DNA from: Aquilaria yunnanensis
Lineage: Eukaryota; Streptophyta; Magnoliopsida; Malvales; Thymelaeaceae
Reading direction: 5' to 3'
Length of the DNA: 64,000 nt
NCBI GenBank assembly: GCA_039654915.1
Contig: CM077596.1
Span: forward strand, 52,512,501-52,576,500
The notes beneath the pieces are model-generated. The model saw only the letters and a list, made by a program, of their open reading frames with translations, did no database searches and was not told where the DNA came from. The translations under genes were made by a program, and so were the position numbers. Every line of letters starts with the position of its first letter. Position 1 is the first letter of the stretch. Of the stretch, positions 10,975 through 21,937 are shown in pieces.

Positions 10975-12240
10975 CATCTAAAGTCCTCTTGCAAGAAGCT
11001 CACAGCCCTTAACTGCTCCTTCCATTGGAACTTCTGTCCATCCACACACATAGCCGGATGTCTTGGGCTGTAAATCCTACCTCACGAGGCATGGTTGGCT
11101 CTCAAGCGTTTGTGTTGCTTCGAAAGATGGATGAGTCTTTCTGCTGATCCATCTCCACCTACGGCATTCTGGGCTCGAACGTAGTAACCTGTCTTTCCCA
11201 GTTTACAACGTCTCGGCCGACGCTGATTCCGACCAGATAACCATCTTCACCAACTGCCGGCTCCCTGACATGGATGTGATTCTGAACTACGCTTGGCAAG
11301 TCCGGCCCATGGCAGGAGGCGTTGCCGGCAGACAAACGTCAGGTCGTCCGGAATGTTGGATTTGTTTATCAGGGTAAGTTGCGGTCGTGTCTGGAAAAAG
11401 CACTATCCGGAGCTGGAGAGTCGTTCGTGGAGTGTTGAATGGCGTCAGTTTGGGAATCTTGATGCCTCTAGGAGCTCTGATGGCAAGGAGTTTGAGGAGG
11501 TTCCAAGGGGCTTGCCCGCTATGGTTCCATCTCCATAGGGCGTCCCGGGGCTTAGCTGCTTTGTTGGGCTTGGCGGCAGCCAGCAAGGTTCTTAATCTCA
11601 TATCAGATGTATCATTTTTTCATTGGTGTGGCACAATACTGATATCATATTACTGTGTTTTGGATGTATTAATTATATACACACACACACACACACACAC
11701 ACATACGTACATATGAATATATAGAACACAACTGCTATTAAAAATGTGAGTTTAAAGTGTACATGAGATGTATCTAGATTTTTTTAAATATAAATATATA
11801 TTTACAAAATTAAAAAATATAACTATAAGGTGTATAGAAGAAAATACCAATACAAAGTTCTTCAAATATTAAAAAATTTTTGCTATACAAGCATTCAATT
11901 AAACACAATAATGATCTATTTTACTTAAAAATATAAAAAACTTAGAAAAAAGTGTATTTTTCCTGTCTCGTGCTATTTTTTGATTGGTATAGTCAATATA
12001 AGACGATATCGGCTGGTACGTTATGAGATTTAAAACGATGCCTGGCAGGTGCTGCACTATGGTTTTGGCTCGGCCATATCTCTGAAGGGGTCTGATGTAG
12101 CAGCCATGCCTTGGAACTGCTCTGGCTTGGACGCAACCTGTGTTCTTGAGGCCTACTAAGGAACAAAAAACCGGAGTTCATTGGAACGTGTTTCACCATT
12201 TAGTTTGGTATGGCTCTAAATCCCAAATGCCTAATGGTAA
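10975..12240 (+). pseudogene. Decayed DOMON / cytochrome-b561-type gene (AIR12-like family)
   Basis: Broken plus-strand frames match the plant DOMON plus cytochrome-b561 family of plasma-membrane redox proteins. From about 11060 a frame reads SWAVNPTSRGMVGSQAF, typical of the DOMON domain; near 11340-11380 comes NVRSSGMLDL; near 11385-11500 GKSTIRSW...RGVLNGVSLGILMPLGAL, the start of the b561 domain; near 12130-12210 TKEQKTGVHWNVFHHLVWYG, a later b561 segment with conserved His. Order and strand fit one gene, but frames change several times, stops occur, and AT-rich DNA with a CA repeat (about 11600-11990) lies where middle transmembrane helices should be. No intact start. Surrounded by RPA1 (same strand) and GDPD copy 1 (opposite strand). 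Confidence 0.75.
11679..11703. repeat. (AC)n microsatellite
   Basis: About twelve perfect AC dinucleotides inside the AT-rich interruption of the b561 pseudogene. Confidence 0.9.
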
Positions 12241-12557
12241 AGAAGTTACGGATGACCTTATATTGTGGTGAAGCTTTAAGTTGGATACTTTAACATAATA
12301 TCAATGCTTAGGTTTTGCCTACTCAATCCATCTCAGCTTTGTCACATTTTCCATCTGATAAACCCTAGTAATAGACACTTTTGTGATGTCCCAACAGACG
12401 TGTTCTGATGTATTTGTATGTTGATTAGATTCTGTCAATAGGAGGAATCACATTGGTTTATTGCAACTTTTATCTGGCAATGTAACACCTTATTCGAAAA
12501 CCTGCAAGCTGCCGCCAAGCGCACTTTTTGCGAATAATCAACCGAATACAATCAGAT

Positions 12558-15500
12558 CTATACCCCTTTATAGGAAGAAATCAATGCAGAAATTGTATCT
12601 AATAACTTGGAGGCGCTGTCCGTGTGAGTTAGAGGTGAGGTCCATTCCTGAAAATTATGGAGGCTGCCTGTGAAGTCTGTGAACAGACCATCCACCCCAA
12701 TCCTGTTTATCCAGTAGTCGTATTCTGCATAGGGATCTTCATGGAAGTTGAAATGCAGGAACTGGTTCTCATCTCGATAAGTGTATGGATGCACCTGAAT
12801 TCAAAATGCAGGATCAAAAGCCAACCACCAAGAGTAATACAAGCAAAAATTGAGACATCCCATATGATCCAGGTTTCTACTTCTCTTGTCTTTTCGGTTT
12901 TCTATATAACTCGGACAGTCAACTAAAGGGCAAGAAGGCAGCCCAAGTAATACAAGCCAGGCTCCTAGATCAAATGCCAGATTGTTCATACGAAACTTTA
13001 GAGAGGAAAGGTACCTGTAGATTATGTGCATGTGCTCGGGCAACAAGATCTGTCGGTGTCTGCAGATAGTTGTTTACTACAGGAACCACGGTGTCTTTCC
13101 ATGGACCAATGCCCACGACATATTTGCTAATGTACTCGAGATAAGCATCAGAAGTGATCTCCCAATACGACTGCATGTCAGCAACGGAAACTCTTATTCA
13201 TTGCGATTCTGATTACCAAACGAATGGAGAATTAATAGAACAAAAGAAGCATCAAAGGGATGGCTTCACAATGAACTTAAAATATTAAGTCACTGCAACT
13301 ATTATCATTAACCTTTCAGATGAACAAATCACCGACAGAAGCAAGGCGGAGAGAAGCTGGACTGCGAATACCTGATTAGTGTCCTGGGTTGGTGTCATGA
13401 TATCATCGATCAAGAAGATTTTAGGTGAGTCTGTCATATTTGATATATACACAAGTGAAGTTGGAGCAAAGGACTGTATAAAAACCGGCTGCTTCAACCA
13501 TTCTTTTGACAAGTAGGATCCTTTATACCCATACTTCTGGAGTGTCTCCACAAACTTGTCCTCAAATCTCTTCCCACCAGCCCATTTAACCTGATATAAA
13601 AAATGAAATATCAACAATCAAATCAATAGTGGTCCCGATATATTAGACAATAAGCAAATCAGCAGAATGTAAGGGACTGTTTCGATCTCAATATATTGCA
13701 GGTTTACAACACTATGTGTTCATTTAGTCTCTCAAGAAAGATACGAAAACATGTCACTCACGTGCTGATTAATTAAAACTGGATTCTTTATCTCGGGGTA
13801 TATTCCAACAACTCTTGGTGCATCCAGTCCAATTGCAATAAATTCCTCAAAAGTAATGATAGAGTATTTTCCTGAGAAACACAAGAACAGTACGTTGGCA
13901 TAAGGACTTGGTCATCTCAGTTTTCCTTTTTTATTCAAAGAAAACACAATCTGTCATGCATGCGGAAACCAAATCTCCAAGGAAGTTCCACAGATATGAT
14001 GTTCAGCCAGTGTAGAACACAAATGTAGCACAGAAAAAGATACATTGCACTTCAGCTGCTTTAAATCGAAGTTGAATACTCTAAACTAATAAACATAAAC
14101 CAAGAGAGGCTAACCGTTATATTGCTGATCCCTGAAAGGGCACCTCTGCTTCACTCTTAATTTCTTCAATTCTTCCAGCTTGAAATCCACTGCAAATTAT
14201 AACTTGATATTTTCAAAATAGTCACTTATGTTATAAGGGAAACCAAATCAGTTAGAAGTACAAAAATGTTAAGCAAGATTATGGATTATGGATTATGGTG
14301 ATAGTGATACGGCACAATGACAAACGTAATGTGAAAGTTACAATATCTAGGATACATTTGCTGTGGATATATTCACATTGCCCAAGTGAAACAAACAACG
14401 CTGTCAGTATATTAAAACAAGCAAAAGAACTTGACAGGAGTTATACCAGTGAAAAATCCAGTGGTATTGACCCCTTGCACTTCATATGTCCTTTTACGAT
14501 CTGCAAATTCTTTGTGGTCTGCAACATCGGTTGTGGCATCAAGGGTAACATCGTGGAAACATATAAGAGCACCATCTTTGGTTGCTAAAATATCTGTCTC
14601 TATAAAGTCAGCACCCTCTTCAATAGCTCTCTGCCAGAAGAGGTCATAGGAAGACTTGTATAAGAACTATGGTCAGAAACCTAGAACGAGAAACAGAGAA
14701 AAAATTGCCGTTGCTCAAGCACAATGTTATATCCAACCTAGATCATGGCTAGAAAAGTAAACAGAGCGTGATGTTTGTTTGCAAAGAAATATCATGAACG
14801 CCAAAATCACACTGAAAAAAGAAAATCAAAGTCCGAGTATGATGGAAAAAGAATCATACATCATCTCTTCTCATTTATCATCCATGGTTCAAATTGATAT
14901 AATATCATAAATGAGTGAGAAATATAAAAGTACCAAAAACAGTATAACAAGATTATGCATGTATATCACAAGGACATCATAAATATTCATGCATTGAAGA
15001 CCTGACATTCCATGAGTCAAATAATACATTGCGGTATCACTGGAAAAATTCCAGACCAAACATATTGGAGATAAAAAATGAAACGTGTCTTGCTTAACCC
15101 ACCATGTATGCAGCAGCAGTTTCTTCTGGGAGCTCTCCATTTGAACCTCTGTGGGCAAGATTATATGGACGTGAAGTCTGCAGAGGCTGTTTATGAGAAT
15201 GAGCTACTTTACTAGGGAGGGGATAAACAGGTCTTGCAGAATTCATAGCAGCAAGTGATAGAAGCAAAAGAGAGATAAGGCCTGCCAAAAGTTATGATAA
15301 ATGATCATGAGCCGAGAGAACAGCCAATTCAAGAATTTAGCTAATACAGCAAGAGAGATTAATGTAATCACTGCAGAAGCAGCAATCTGATATTCAAGTG
15401 ACTCATCAATTACGTTTAGCAGATGGCATAAGTCGAGCAAAGGAGACCTATTCAACTTGAAGGTATACGCTTTCAGATATTAGCCAGGATCATAATTTAC

Positions 15501-15976
15501 CAGAAATGAAAAGTCTATCCCCGGTGTGAAGGACTAATCATGAACACTGAGCTTGATCTAAGGCAAGGAAATCCAGCAATACATGATCAAAAGAATTACA
15601 CAAGTTCCAGATATCGATAGGTAAAACCAAATGACATTTAGGATCTCAAACTAAACCAATTACAGCTCACCGCGTCAGCAACTTTTTTTATAGCATGGCA
15701 AGCGAAAAACTGAAGTCAATTTAGATTACATATGCAATTGAACATACAGCTCGAGAATCCGAAGTAACAAGAAGTGAGAACCGAGAAACACCAATTATAC
15801 AAAGTAATGGCCGAAATGGGAACACCAACATCCCATAGCAGACGAACCAAAGAAACCCAGAAACCTCAAACTTGTGAAACCAAGCAATCCAAAACAAAGA
15901 GCCATAACCCAGAAGAGAACTGATGAAAACCCAGAAAGGAAAATGAAAAAGGTTGAAACTTACATGGGAAAGCCAT
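12558..15976 (-). CDS. GDPD6: Glycerophosphodiester phosphodiesterase, copy 1 (GDPD5/6 type)
   Basis: Hydrolyses glycerophosphodiesters to glycerol-3-phosphate and an alcohol; plant members help recycle phosphate from membrane lipids. Eight coding exons, in transcript order: 15976-15964, 15281-15103, 14630-14447, 14189-14115, 13871-13762, 13590-13372, 13170-13015, 12794-12558; 1173 nt, 390 residues plus stop. The start lies in a 13-nt first exon (MAFP then GTAAGT). It completes a signal peptide, MAFPCLISLLLLSLAAMNSA, which the downstream in-exon Met would not give. Catalytic features are LAHRGSNGELPEET (about residues 45-58), GADFIETDI and ICFHDV, giving the HRG, E-x-D and HD residues of the family. 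Length fits the family, and no stop or frameshift is seen. Nearly the same gene recurs at 26231-29171. Which Arabidopsis member it matches best (GDPD5 or GDPD6) needs a tree; the RPA1B neighbour favours GDPD6. Confidence 0.93.
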
Positions 15977-16174
15977 GGTTTTGGAGCTTGCTTGCTCTTC
16001 CCCCAAAGCTGACTACTACTTATACAGCTAATTGTTTGACTCCAAGTGAGTCTAGCGTATGTTATGGTCTCGAGTTTGCGGGTCAATGATTCAAAATCTG
16101 GCGGTTCCGGTGAAGGGGTGCCAATCAGCCAATGATCAGCCTCGCAGCTAACTTAGCATATCCCCTTTTCTTTT
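15977..16174 (-). promoter_or_regulatory. Promoter and 5' UTR region of GDPD copy 1
   Basis: Sequence directly upstream of the GDPD start. Homology to the copy-2 upstream region is visible only to about 16080 (AGCGTATG...GGT words shared with about 29205-29225). Beyond that the two promoters differ, so the copies may be regulated differently. No motif is assigned. Confidence 0.4.
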
Positions 16175-16319
16175 GGGAAATTTACAGAAACTTGCCTATG
16201 ATGCTTGTTTAACCTACACTTACCCCTATATATTCAAAAACCTACACTTATCCTTCAGTTTGCTCACTCCATCAGCTTATCAGTTAATAGAAAAGAGAAA
16301 AAGCCCACACTACTCTTCT

Positions 16320-16324
16320 ACTTT
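16320..16324. repeat. Target-site duplication of the gypsy element, left copy
   Basis: ACTTT directly before the left LTR; the same five bases follow the right LTR at 21583-21587. Confidence 0.85.
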
Positions 16325-16694
16325 TGTCATTAACAACCACAGAATCAATAACGACAGAGATGAATTCAGTATCAATGAATCAAGCTATTTCTCAATTAAT
16401 GGATGAATGCTGCTTCCAATCAGGGACTAGCCGGAGCACGATCCGAGATGGGGGAAGACTTACAACGAAGGACGACTCACAGAGAGAAGAGAATAGACTA
16501 GGGGAAGGGAATCACACTTCTTAGCTATGTAACAATGAGCTACATCCCAGCTCATATAGGCTTAACCGACTCGTAATTGAAAAAGGTAAAAGTAAAAGTA
16601 AAAGTAAAAGTAAAAGATAACTGGAATTGCAGGCATTCATCCACGTCAGACGTAGCCTGCACGTAACTGCCTCCTACCATTGCATTTCATGACA
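16325..16694 (-). repeat. 3' LTR of the gypsy element
   Basis: 370 bp, matching 21219-21582. It contains a short (AAAAGT)n run near 16583-16618, where this copy has extra repeat units. Confidence 0.92.
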
Positions 16695-16695
16695 A

Positions 16696-16707
16696 TCCCC
16701 TCTCCTT
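16696..16707 (-). other. Polypurine tract of the gypsy element
   Basis: On the minus strand AAGGAGAGGGGA lies one base from the 3' LTR, the position of the plus-strand primer for reverse transcription. Confidence 0.8.
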
Positions 16708-16723
16708 AACAGAATTCTTGACC

Positions 16724-18046
16724 TCAAGAATCAAGAAGTTTCGGAAACTTCCTTCGAATTTCTGAGTAGCTCTCCCAAGTTGCATCTTCCGGTGCTGAGT
16801 TGGACCAATGAACCAAAACTTTGGTAACAGCTGTGTGGCCTTTCTTCTCTATTTTGCGATCCAAGATAGCCATTGGCTTCTTGATGACAGTAGCTTCTTC
16901 ATCCGGCAAGGTGGGTTGAATTACAGCGTCGCCAACTTTCTTTTTCAGCAAGGATACATGAAAGACATCATGTATGCGTGCCTTTGGAGGAAGTCTGAGT
17001 CGATATGCCACTGCTCCCACAACTTCTACTATCTCGAAAGGTCTGCAGTACTTAGGGCTCAATTTGTGTGAACCAAGGAGCCTTACCGACTGCTGCTTAT
17101 AAGGTTGTAACTTCAAATAGACCCAGTCTCCCACTTTGAAATGTCTATCTGTCCGACGCCTATCTGCCAACATCTTCATTATGTGCTGAGCTCATTCCAA
17201 CTGCTGTTTAAGCTGTCTGATCATTGATTCCCGAGACGTCAGACTCCTGTCGACTGATTCAACTTTGGAATCCCCAGCTATATACGGGACATGAAGCGGA
17301 GGTGGTTGCCCGTATAAAACCTCAAATGGGGTGAGAGCAGTAGAGGTGTGGTAGTTAGTCTTGTACCACCATTCAGCTAGAGAAAACCATTTAGACCACT
17401 CCCTGGGTCTCTCTCCTGTCATGCACCTTAAGTAAGCTTCCAAGCATTGATTCACACGTTCCGTTTGACCATCAGTTTGCGGGTGATAGGCAGTCGACAG
17501 CTGCAACTTAACCCTTTGAACCTTCATCAATTCTTGCCAAAAGGTGCTCATAAAGATGGCATCATGATCTGAAGTGATAGTAAGGGGCATCCCATGTAAT
17601 TTGAAAACGTGGTCGAGGAACACCCTGGCAACACTGGCAGTCGTATAAGGGTGCGATAGAGGAGCAAAATGTGCATATTTACTGAGTCTATCGACTACTA
17701 CCAAGATGACGTCGAACCTCTCAGACTTAGGGATAGCTGTAATAAAATCCATTGTGATGTGCTCCCAAACTTTCTCGGGTATAGGCAAGGGTTGCAAAAG
17801 TCCTAGTGACGCTGAGTTCTCATGCTTAAACAGCTGGCAAATGTGACATTGTCTCACATAATTTCTCACATCCTTTGCCAAACCCTTCCAACAACAGAAA
17901 CTCAAGAGTTTCTTCCTGGTGACCTGTGCTCCAGAATGCCCACCTGCAGCCCCACAATGAATCATTTCAATCATTTTGTGGTGCAAACCTTGGTAATGTC
18001 CGACCACCAGTCTTCCCTTCTTCTTAAGTCCTTGATTATCGACCAT
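16724..18046 (-). pseudogene. Gypsy integrase and chromodomain-like tail, with in-frame stop
   Basis: One reading frame continues the pol frame but is split by two stops. A TAA just before 18046 separates it from RNase H. A TGA at 17192-17194 separates the integrase core (284 residues) from the C-terminal part (16724-17179, 151 residues). The core has the HHCC zinc region (H...GGHSG...CHIC), catalytic D in TMDFITAIP, a second D in SDHDAIF (usually SDRD) and E in DGQTERVN. The tail has the GDWVYLKLQPY fold and IHDVFHVSLLKK, then VLVHWSNSAPEDATWE, a chromodomain-like motif. Both stops are in frame with coding on each side, so they look like point mutations in an older continuous frame. Confidence 0.9.
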
Positions 18047-18049
18047 ATA

Positions 18050-20281
18050 TTAAGGATGGCCGTGGGGATCAGCTCGCAATTCCGAAATAATCCTTTGTAA
18101 CTCTGGATCCTTGTCCACACTGTCTTTGATTTCTAGCATCAAAGGCGTGGTAAATGTAATAATGGCTAGCATGAACAACTCCGAACCATGCATTTGAGAC
18201 AGTGCATCAGCTGTGACGTTTTCCTTTCCCTTACGATACTGGATCTCAAAATCATAAGGCAGGAGCTTAATAATGAACCTTTGTTGCAGTGGAGTTGTTA
18301 TTCTCTGCTCTAGGAGATGCTTCAAACTTTTTTGATCTGTTTTAATGATGAAGTGCCGCCCCAGTAAATATGCACGCCATTTATCTACTGCGAACACCAC
18401 GGCAAGGAAATCCTTTTCATAGGTAGAAAGGCTCGAGTGTTTGAAGGATAACACCTTACTTATAAAAGCAATGGGATGTCCGTCTTGCTGCAGAACAGCT
18501 CCAATTCCGTCTTTGCATGCATCAGTTTCTATGACGAAAGGATCATTAAAGTTAGGTAACGCCAAAACTGGAGTTGTTACCATTGCTTGTTTCAAGATGT
18601 CAAATGCTTCCTTGGCTGTCGCATCCCATTCAAACTGGTTCTTCTTCAAGAGTTTGGTCAGTGGGCGGCTAATAATTCCATAATGCCTCACAAAGCGTCG
18701 ATAATACCCAGGTAGCCCCAAAAACCCTCGGAGTTGCTTGACGGTCCTTGGTTCAGGCCACTTCACCATGGCTTCTATCTTACTGGGATCAGTCGACAGT
18801 TCTTGCTGAGAGATGATATGGCCCAAGTAATCAACTTGTGTAACACCAAAAAGACACTTATTGTTCTTTAGAAACAAGGTGTGCTCTAATAAGGTCTCAA
18901 ACACACTCCTTAAGTGTTTCAAGTGCTCTTCCCAAGAGGTGCTATAAATGAGAATGTCATAAAAAAATACCAGAACAAACCTTTTGAGGTATGGCTGAAA
19001 AATATGGTTCATCAAACTCTGGAATGTGGAAGGTGCATTAGTGAGGCCGAAAGGCATGACTAAGAACTCGAAATGGCCATGGTGAGTTCTAAAAGCCGTC
19101 TTGGGAATGTCTTCTTCGCACATTCTAATTTGGTGGTATCCTGCCCTTAAGTCCAACTTGGAGAAATATTTGGCACCATGAAGCTCATCCAGCAACTCTT
19201 CAATGACTGGGATGGGGAACTTATCTTTTATGGTAGCCTTGTTCAACTCTCGAAAATCCACACACATCCGCCAGCTTCCATCTTTCTTTCTCACTAGGAC
19301 TACGGGGGAAGAGAAAGGGCTTTGGTTGGCCCTGATTATACCTGTGCTCAGTATTTCCCCCACTAACTTTTCCAGCACGTCCTTTTGAATCGAAGGATAC
19401 CTGTAGGGCCTCACATTGACCGGAGGGGTGCCTGGCGCCAGTACTATCCGATAATCATGATCCCTCGTAGGTGGCAGCGTGTTAGGTTCCTGAAACAAGC
19501 CTTCAAATTCAGTAAGCAATTCGTTGATCTTTAGATCCCTTGGAATCGCTTCGGACTGATGGCATGCTACTGGAGTTCGATAATACCCCAGTAATTGTAT
19601 AGCAAAAGCTTGTCCTCCTTCCACCTTGCCTGCTTGTTTTATTGAGGTCCATGTTGTAGTAGCCTTGCTGGGAGTAAGGGTGTACTTAGGTGAGCCTCTC
19701 AAATTCATTTTCTGCCCTTGATACTTGAATGTCATTGTCAATGTTTCAAAATTCCACTTGATGTCTCCCAACAATCTCAGCCACTGCACGCCTAATACCA
19801 TCTCACAGCCGCTTAATGGTAACAGGAGTACATCCGAGGAGAATTCAACTCCCTGAATTTTCCAGGTCAGGCCTTTACATACGCTTCCTGCCTTTAACAC
19901 ATGACCGTTAGCTACTGAGACTCCCAAGGGCCTCATCTGTTCCACCTTGCATTTCTTCCTTTTAGCCACCAATTCGTCCAAGAAAATGTGGGTGCTGCCG
20001 GAGTCAATGAGCATGCTGACAGAGTTCTTTCCAATATACCCTGTAACCCTCATAGTGGTGTAGTTGGGTAGACCTGTTAATGTATTTAAAGAAAGACAAG
20101 GAGAGTCAATGGCAACCCTTGGTTCCTCGCCTGATTCTGAATGTTTTTCTTCAACCCACTCATCCTCTTCCGGTTCAACTAACAGCTCCATCTTGTTAAC
20201 TTGCCCATTTTTGCACTTGTGCCCTGGAAAGAATTTTTCATCACACCAGAAGCATTGATTATTCTTCCTTCTTTTATTCAA
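18050..20281 (-). pseudogene. Gypsy protease, reverse transcriptase and RNase H
   Basis: A 743-codon open stretch. Near its start is the zinc knuckle CFWCDEKFFPGHKC, then aspartic protease MLIDSGSTHIF, reverse transcriptase from about residue 290, and RNase H (FVIETDACKDGIGAVL ... TADALSQM). The RT active-site box reads VFFYDILIYS instead of the usual FFDDILIYS, so the first catalytic Asp is Tyr and the enzyme should be inactive. The frame is opened here by TTG rather than ATG, because it is shifted by one base from gag; an 11-bp tandem duplication at the junction explains the shift (see findings). Confidence 0.92.
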
Positions 20282-21188
20282 CTTTCATTCAACTCTTTCT
20301 TTGTCAAATGCCTGAATGGACGCGTGGGAGCTGGTAATGTGGGTTGCGAATATTTAGGCAAGGGTAATATTCCCTTGTTTTTCTCGTCCCCTGCACGTTT
20401 ACTCTTTTTGTTTAAAGTATTCGCAGATTCCTGCAACTTCGCCAGACATTGAGCCTCATGCAATGTTTTGGGTTGAAGGATCCGAATAGCACCCTGTATC
20501 TCATCCTGCAAACCACCCAGAAACTGCCCTACCAAGAATTCGTCAGGAAGAGGGCTTACTTGGTTCAAGAGTGTATCGAATCGATTCTGGTACTCTCGGA
20601 CTGTTTTCGTCTGTTTAAGGTTCTTCAACTCAGTTGAAGGATCATGGTGCCCTTCTCAGAATCTTTCTCTGATTGCCATTGAATATTGGCCCCAGGACAA
20701 CCTTAGTGCCGTCGGCCAGTCCCGAAGGAACCGTTGATGCCACTGAAGAGCAGGTCCTTCCATATGTATGGAAGCCATCTGGATTTTGCATTCTTCGGGA
20801 ATACCATCCAAGTCGAAAATCTAGTTACAACGGAAGAGCCACCCTTCAACATCTTCTTCCAGGAAACGGGGAAAATCGATCCGGCCCACCCTAGTTAGGT
20901 TCGCTCCACCTCCGGGGTTTAGGTAGCTAGATCCATTGTTGCTGGAGCTGGCCTCTCGATAATGGGTCCTTACCTCTTGAGCTCTCTGGAGATTCGCCAT
21001 AAACTGACGAAGAACGTCAACTGTTGCTCTTGTCGGGATACCAGATCGTCATGTTTTTGCTCCGATCGAGCAAGCTCCTGCTCGTGTCTGCTTGCTTGCT
21101 AGTGTCTGCTTGCTTGCTCGTTAAGGCTCTTGGTGATCTGTTCTTCCAATCCTCTTCGAAGATCTTGGAGCCTAGTACCTTCAGCCAT
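20278..21188 (-). pseudogene. Gypsy gag, broken
   Basis: Gag would start at the ATG 21188 (MAEGTRLQDLRRGLEEQ), about 18 nt inside the primer-binding site. A later stretch MANLQRAQEVRTHYREAS is in another frame, followed by GRIDFPRFLEEDVEGWLF and a TAG. The open C-terminal part (20278-20628) has the retrotransposon gag core KTVREYQNRFDTLL and FLGGLQDEIQGAIR. Lesions include an 18-bp tandem duplication around 21077-21112 that brings in a stop, at least one frameshift, and the TAG near 20820. Confidence 0.85.
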
Positions 21189-21205
21189 TTTTGAGCCTAG
21201 ATCGT

Positions 21206-21217
21206 GCTCTGATACCA
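21206..21217 (-). other. Primer-binding site (initiator tRNA-Met)
   Basis: One base inside the 5' LTR the minus strand reads TGGTATCAGAGC, the standard initiator-Met primer-binding site of plant LTR elements. Confidence 0.92.
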
Positions 21218-21218
21218 C

Positions 21219-21582
21219 TGTCATTAACAACCACAGAATCAATAATGATAGAGATGAATTCAGTATCAATGAATCAAGCTATTTCTCAATTAATGGATGA
21301 ATGCTGCTTCCAATCAGGGACTAGCCGGAGCACATTCCGAGATGGGGGAAGACTTACAACGAAGGACGACTCACAGAGAGAAGAGAACAGACTAGGGGAA
21401 GGGAATCACACTTCTTAGCTGCGTAACAATGAGCTACATCCCAACTCATATAGGCTTAACCGACTCGTAATTGAAAAAGGTAAAAGTAAAAGTAAATGTA
21501 AAAGATAACTGGAATTGCGGGCATTCATCCACGTCAGACATAGCCTGCACGTAACTGCCTCCTGCCACTGCATTTCATGACA
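21219..21582 (-). repeat. 5' LTR of the gypsy element
   Basis: 364 bp, near-identical to 16325-16694, ending TGTCAT/ATGACA and followed by the ACTTT target duplication. Confidence 0.92.
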
Positions 21583-21937
21583 ACTTTTTTTTCCCCCCAA
21601 GCCCAAGCACCCAGACCTTTTGGATCTAACAAAATAAGCATCTTCTCCAATTAGTCATGAGCAGTAGTATTTGTGCTATTGCTGTCAACACTAAGGGATT
21701 TTCGTGGAGCTTCTAGAATCCACAAGCGACAACGTTGAATTGAACCAACTCAATGACACCAATATTTCTCCTGGAGACCAAGAAGAAGATGACGACGTCG
21801 ATGAAAGCTCGGCTCCGTTTGATTGGGGCTCTTGCCATTGTAGAATTGCTGATTACAATCGTGCCGTCGTCCCTAGCTCAATGAAGTAGGGCCCCGAGTC
21901 CGATTTGGGACCCGAAATGGGCCTCAAAGGTGAGTCA

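Larger units (their letters stand above)
16325..21582 (-). mobile_element. Ty3/gypsy chromovirus, Reina-like, structurally complete but coding-dead
   Basis: A 5258-bp LTR retrotransposon on the minus strand. It has two LTRs of 370 and 364 bp, each bounded by TGTCAT/ATGACA, an exact ACTTT target duplication (16320-16324 and 21583-21587), an initiator-Met primer-binding site at 21206-21217 and a polypurine tract at 16696-16707. Protein order in transcript sense is gag, zinc knuckle, protease, RT, RNase H, integrase and a chromodomain-like C terminus, which is gypsy order. Small size, short LTRs and the CFWCDEKFFPGHKC knuckle suggest the Reina clade. By eye the LTRs differ at about 13 aligned positions plus a repeat-length change, near 96% identity, so insertion is not very recent. 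Gag, RT and integrase all carry lesions. It sits inside the left TIR of the MULE. Confidence 0.93.

Noticed and set aside
15094..15288. Met at 15288 as the GDPD start
   Set aside because: This frame begins inside intron 1. The 13-nt first exon with MAFP joins in frame and gives a proper signal peptide in both copies.
20278..20281. Programmed gag-pol frameshift in the gypsy element
   Set aside because: The shift is accounted for by a local 11-bp tandem duplication, and chromoviruses of this type usually have gag and pol in one frame.
16724..21188. An active autonomous retrotransposon
   Set aside because: Broken gag, a lost catalytic Asp in RT and stops in pol rule out function despite good LTRs.
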